This document shows, in pieces, positions 5,902 to 7,424 of a stretch of 7,424 nt of DNA. The position numbers and the translations under genes were made by a program. The notes under the pieces were generated by a model, which searched no databases, was not told the DNA's origin, and saw only the letters and a list, made by a program, of their open reading frames with translations. Within the stretch, counting starts at the first letter, position 1; each line of letters starts with the position of its first letter. Origin of the DNA: Actinomycetes bacterium (lineage in GTDB: Bacteria > Actinomycetota > Acidimicrobiia > Acidimicrobiales > Microtrichaceae); contig JAEZAI010000097.1 of the NCBI GenBank assembly GCA_023427825.1, forward strand, positions 1 through 7,424, given 5' to 3'.

Positions 5902-7424
5902 ATGTCCCGCCGACTCGAGATCGAGCTGACCTCTGAACGCCCCGATGGCTCCTGGACTTGGCGTGCAGCCGGTGCCAAGCAGCCCAAGGGCGAGATGGAC
6001 GGTGCGCTCCTGCCCGGCGGTGCCAAGGTCGGCGACGTCCTGCGGGCCGACGCCGAGTTCCTCATCGACGGCATCGAGATCACCGGGGTCCTGCCGCCGA
6101 AGGGCGAGCGCAAGCAGCCCGAGCTGCTCGAGATCAAGGGCTCCGGCCGCGAGGAGCCGCTGGTGACGACCCAGCTCGTGACCCGTGGGCGCGGCGAGGG
6201 CCGAGGCCGGGGTCGCGGGCGTGACCGCGACGGCGACGGGCCCCGTCGGGACCGCCGGGACAGCCGGGACAGGGGCGATCGAGGTGACCGCCCCCGCGGC
6301 GACCGCCCCCGTGGCCCGCGTCCCGACGTGCCGGAGCGCCCCAAGCCCAAGCGCCTGCGCCCGGGTCGCGCGTTCCGCAACGCCGTGATCGACGAGGTCC
6401 CGGCCGAGCAGCGTCCGATCGCGGACCAGGTGCTGCGAGGTGGCGTGCCCGCCGTGCGCGAGGCCATCGCCAAGCAGAACGAGCAGGCCCGCGCCCAGAA
6501 CCAGCCCGAGGTCCCCACCGAGCAGGTCGTGGCCATGGCCGAGGCGCTCTACCCGAAGCTCCGCGACGCGGAGTGGAAGGACCGGGCCGCCGCGGCGATC
6601 GCGGATCTGGACGAGCTCGACCTGCGCGACCTCCGCTCGGTGGTGGTGGCCGGCGACGGCGCCACCCACGACGACGAGGCCCGGGAGATGCTCGAGCAGC
6701 TCCGTTCGGGTCTCACCCGTCGCGTCGAGGAGGAGCACACCAACTGGTTGGCCGACATCACGGCCAACCTCGAGGCCGGGCGGTTCGTGCGGGCTCTCCG
6801 CCTGAGCTCCCGCCCGCCCAAGGCCGGCACGCCGGTGCCCGCCGAGCTGTCGGCGCGACTCGTCACCGCCGTGTCCGAGGGCCTGACGCCGGGCACCAAC
6901 CAGGAGCTGTGGGCGGCCGCGGTCGACGCGCTGGCGTACTCGCCCGTGCGCCAGCAGGTCGCCCCTGCCGGTCGCCCCGAGACGCCCACCGAGGACCTGC
7001 TCGAGGCCGTGCGACGTGTGGCCGACCGGGTGCCGAAGGTCGCCGAGCTGTTCGGCGTGGATCCGTCCGAGGCCGCGGCGGCGAAGCGTCGTCGCCCGCC
7101 TCGGGGCAAGCAGGGTGGCGGCCGCGCCGGTGGTCCCAAGGGCGGTGTCTCCAAGGGCGACAGCCAGAAGGGCGACAGTCAGAAGGGCGACGGCCAGAAG
7201 GGCGTGGCGCCCACGGACGAGGCTCCCGACGAAGCGGCGCCGCAGGCCGAGGCGCCCCAGGCCGCCGCACCGGCAGCGGCAGCGACGCCGGCTGCAGAGG
7301 CAGCATCGTCCACCGAGGTCGCGGCGCCCGAGGCCGAGGTCGAGGCGCCCCAGGCCGCCGCACCGGCAGCGGCAGCGGCGCCGTCCGAGGACGCACCGGC
7401 CCAGGCTCCGGCCGAGCCCGAGGC
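5902..7424 (+). CDS. Conserved actinobacterial protein of unknown function with RG-rich linker, 3' partial
   Basis: Function unknown. The frame runs 507 codons from the ATG without a stop and leaves the window. Residues 1-93 look beta-rich and compact (MSRRLEIELTSE, SWTWRAAGAKQPKGEMDG, ALLPGGAKVGDVLRADAEF, IDGIEITGVLPPK), faintly like an OB/TRAM-type nucleic-acid-binding fold. Residues 95-153 are an RG/RD/RP-rich basic linker, including DRPRG twice in tandem (129-138), like RGG-type RNA-binding segments. Residues 154-393 are mostly helical and well ordered, with EQRPIADQVLRGGVPAVREAI, ALYPKLRDAEWKDRA, LDLRDLRSVVV and RFVRALRLSSRPP. RRRPPRGK (395-402) begins a low-complexity tail with a threefold KGDSQ-type repeat and then Ala/Pro/Glu-rich sequence. 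No signal peptide or membrane segment is visible. I recall similar proteins in many actinobacterial genomes without a known role; an RNA-associated function is inference only. The start is supported by the leaderless -10 box and by the domain beginning at residue 3. Confidence 0.75.
   Translation, partial: MSRRLEIELTSERPDGSWTWRAAGAKQPKGEMDGALLPGGAKVGDVLRADAEFLIDGIEITGVLPPKGERKQPELLEIKGSGREEPLVTTQLVTRGRGEGRGRGRGRDRDGDGPRRDRRDSRDRGDRGDRPRGDRPRGPRPDVPERPKPKRLRPGRAFRNAVIDEVPAEQRPIADQVLRGGVPAVREAIAKQNEQARAQNQPEVPTEQVVAMAEALYPKLRDAEWKDRAAAAIADLDELDLRDLRSVVVAGDGATHDDEAREMLEQLRSGLTRRVEEEHTNWLADITANLEAGRFVRALRLSSRPPKAGTPVPAELSARLVTAVSEGLTPGTNQELWAAAVDALAYSPVRQQVAPAGRPETPTEDLLEAVRRVADRVPKVAELFGVDPSEAAAAKRRRPPRGKQGGGRAGGPKGGVSKGDSQKGDSQKGDGQKGVAPTDEAPDEAAPQAEAPQAAAPAAAATPAAEAASSTEVAAPEAEVEAPQAAAPAAAAAPSEDAPAQAPAEPE
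6286..6315 (+). repeat. Tandem 15-bp repeat in the RG-rich linker
   Basis: Two adjacent 15-bp units, GACCGCCCCCGCGGC and GACCGCCCCCGTGGC, differ at one third-codon position and each encodes DRPRG. They lie in the basic linker of the unknown protein and suggest expansion by local duplication while the peptide was kept. Confidence 0.75.
7153..7203 (+). repeat. Tandem 15-bp repeat encoding KGD(S/G)Q
   Basis: Three consecutive 15-bp units (7153-7167, 7168-7182, 7183-7197) of the form AAGGGCGACAGCCAG, plus a 6-bp partial copy. They encode KGDSQ, KGDSQ and KGDGQ and then KG. Differences are a synonymous C/T in unit 2 and an A-to-G giving Gly in unit 3. The repeats lie in frame at the start of the disordered tail of the unknown protein. 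Confidence 0.85.
7248..7284 (+). repeat. 37-bp direct repeat, copy 1, in Ala/Pro-rich tail
   Basis: Identical over 37 bp to 7341-7377. It encodes EAPQAAAPAAAA in the reading frame of the unknown protein. The 93-bp offset is 31 codons, so the frame is preserved. A recent duplication within a low-complexity tail is likely. Confidence 0.85.
7341..7377 (+). repeat. 37-bp direct repeat, copy 2, in Ala/Pro-rich tail
   Basis: Second perfect copy of the repeat at 7248-7284, again encoding EAPQAAAPAAAA. The window ends 47 bp later, so further copies may follow. Confidence 0.85.

Noticed and set aside
5830..6738. Upstream extension of the epimerase frame on the minus strand, up to 610 codons
   Set aside because: The extension is antisense to the RG-rich gene and reads as repetitive Val/Ala/Gly/Thr sequence. 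The Rossmann fold begins just after the GTG at 5829, which is a natural start.
6738..6751. AACTGGTT in the RG-rich gene as a second KstR-like site
   Set aside because: The outer bases of the consensus do not match (A and C instead of T and A), and it lies inside coding sequence (HTNWL).
7153..7203. CRISPR-like repeat array
   Set aside because: The units are 15 bp, directly adjacent without spacers, and in frame within a coding sequence, so they are a peptide repeat.

Overview
The window is about 7.4 kb of very GC-rich DNA (roughly 70% by eye) with the codon use of a high-GC actinobacterium. A mycothione reductase supports this, because mycothiol is confined to Actinobacteria. Two genes appear to have leaderless starts, with a TANNNT box ending 7-8 nt before the ATG, which is also common in that phylum. 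The sequence does not place it further; Acidimicrobiia or a Nocardioides/Aeromicrobium-like lineage are guesses.

Layout, left to right. (1) 2-871 (+): the 3' part of a glycosyltransferase-61-like (DUF563) protein, cut by the window start. (2) 893-1999 and 2052-3230 (-): a two-gene operon, transcribed right to left, encoding two acyl-CoA dehydrogenase subunits. These closely resemble the FadE26/FadE27 (ChsE4/ChsE5) pair, which starts beta-oxidation of the cholesterol side chain in Mycobacterium tuberculosis. (3) 3231-3453: a divergent intergenic region with an imperfect 20-bp palindrome. Its 14-bp core matches the published KstR consensus TnnAACnnGTTnnA exactly. (4) 3454-4869 (+): mycothione reductase. 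(5) 4906-5829 (-): an NAD(P)-dependent extended-SDR epimerase/dehydratase, convergent with the reductase. (6) 5902 to the window end (+): a long open frame without a stop. It encodes an actinobacterial protein of unknown function with a small beta-rich N-terminal domain, an RG/RD-rich basic linker, a helical core and a repetitive KGD then Ala/Pro/Glu tail.

Together, the central block looks like a KstR-controlled steroid side-chain oxidation unit: a sterol acyl-CoA dehydrogenase with one catalytic and one non-catalytic subunit, under a TetR-family operator. The neighbouring mycothione reductase shares the intergenic region but appears to have its own promoter about 120 bp from the operator. 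The flanking glycosyltransferase and epimerase show no clear link to steroid metabolism. The least explained item is the large RG-rich protein at the right edge. I see no RNA genes, mobile elements, CRISPR arrays or origins. No stretch longer than 300 bases lacks a gene.
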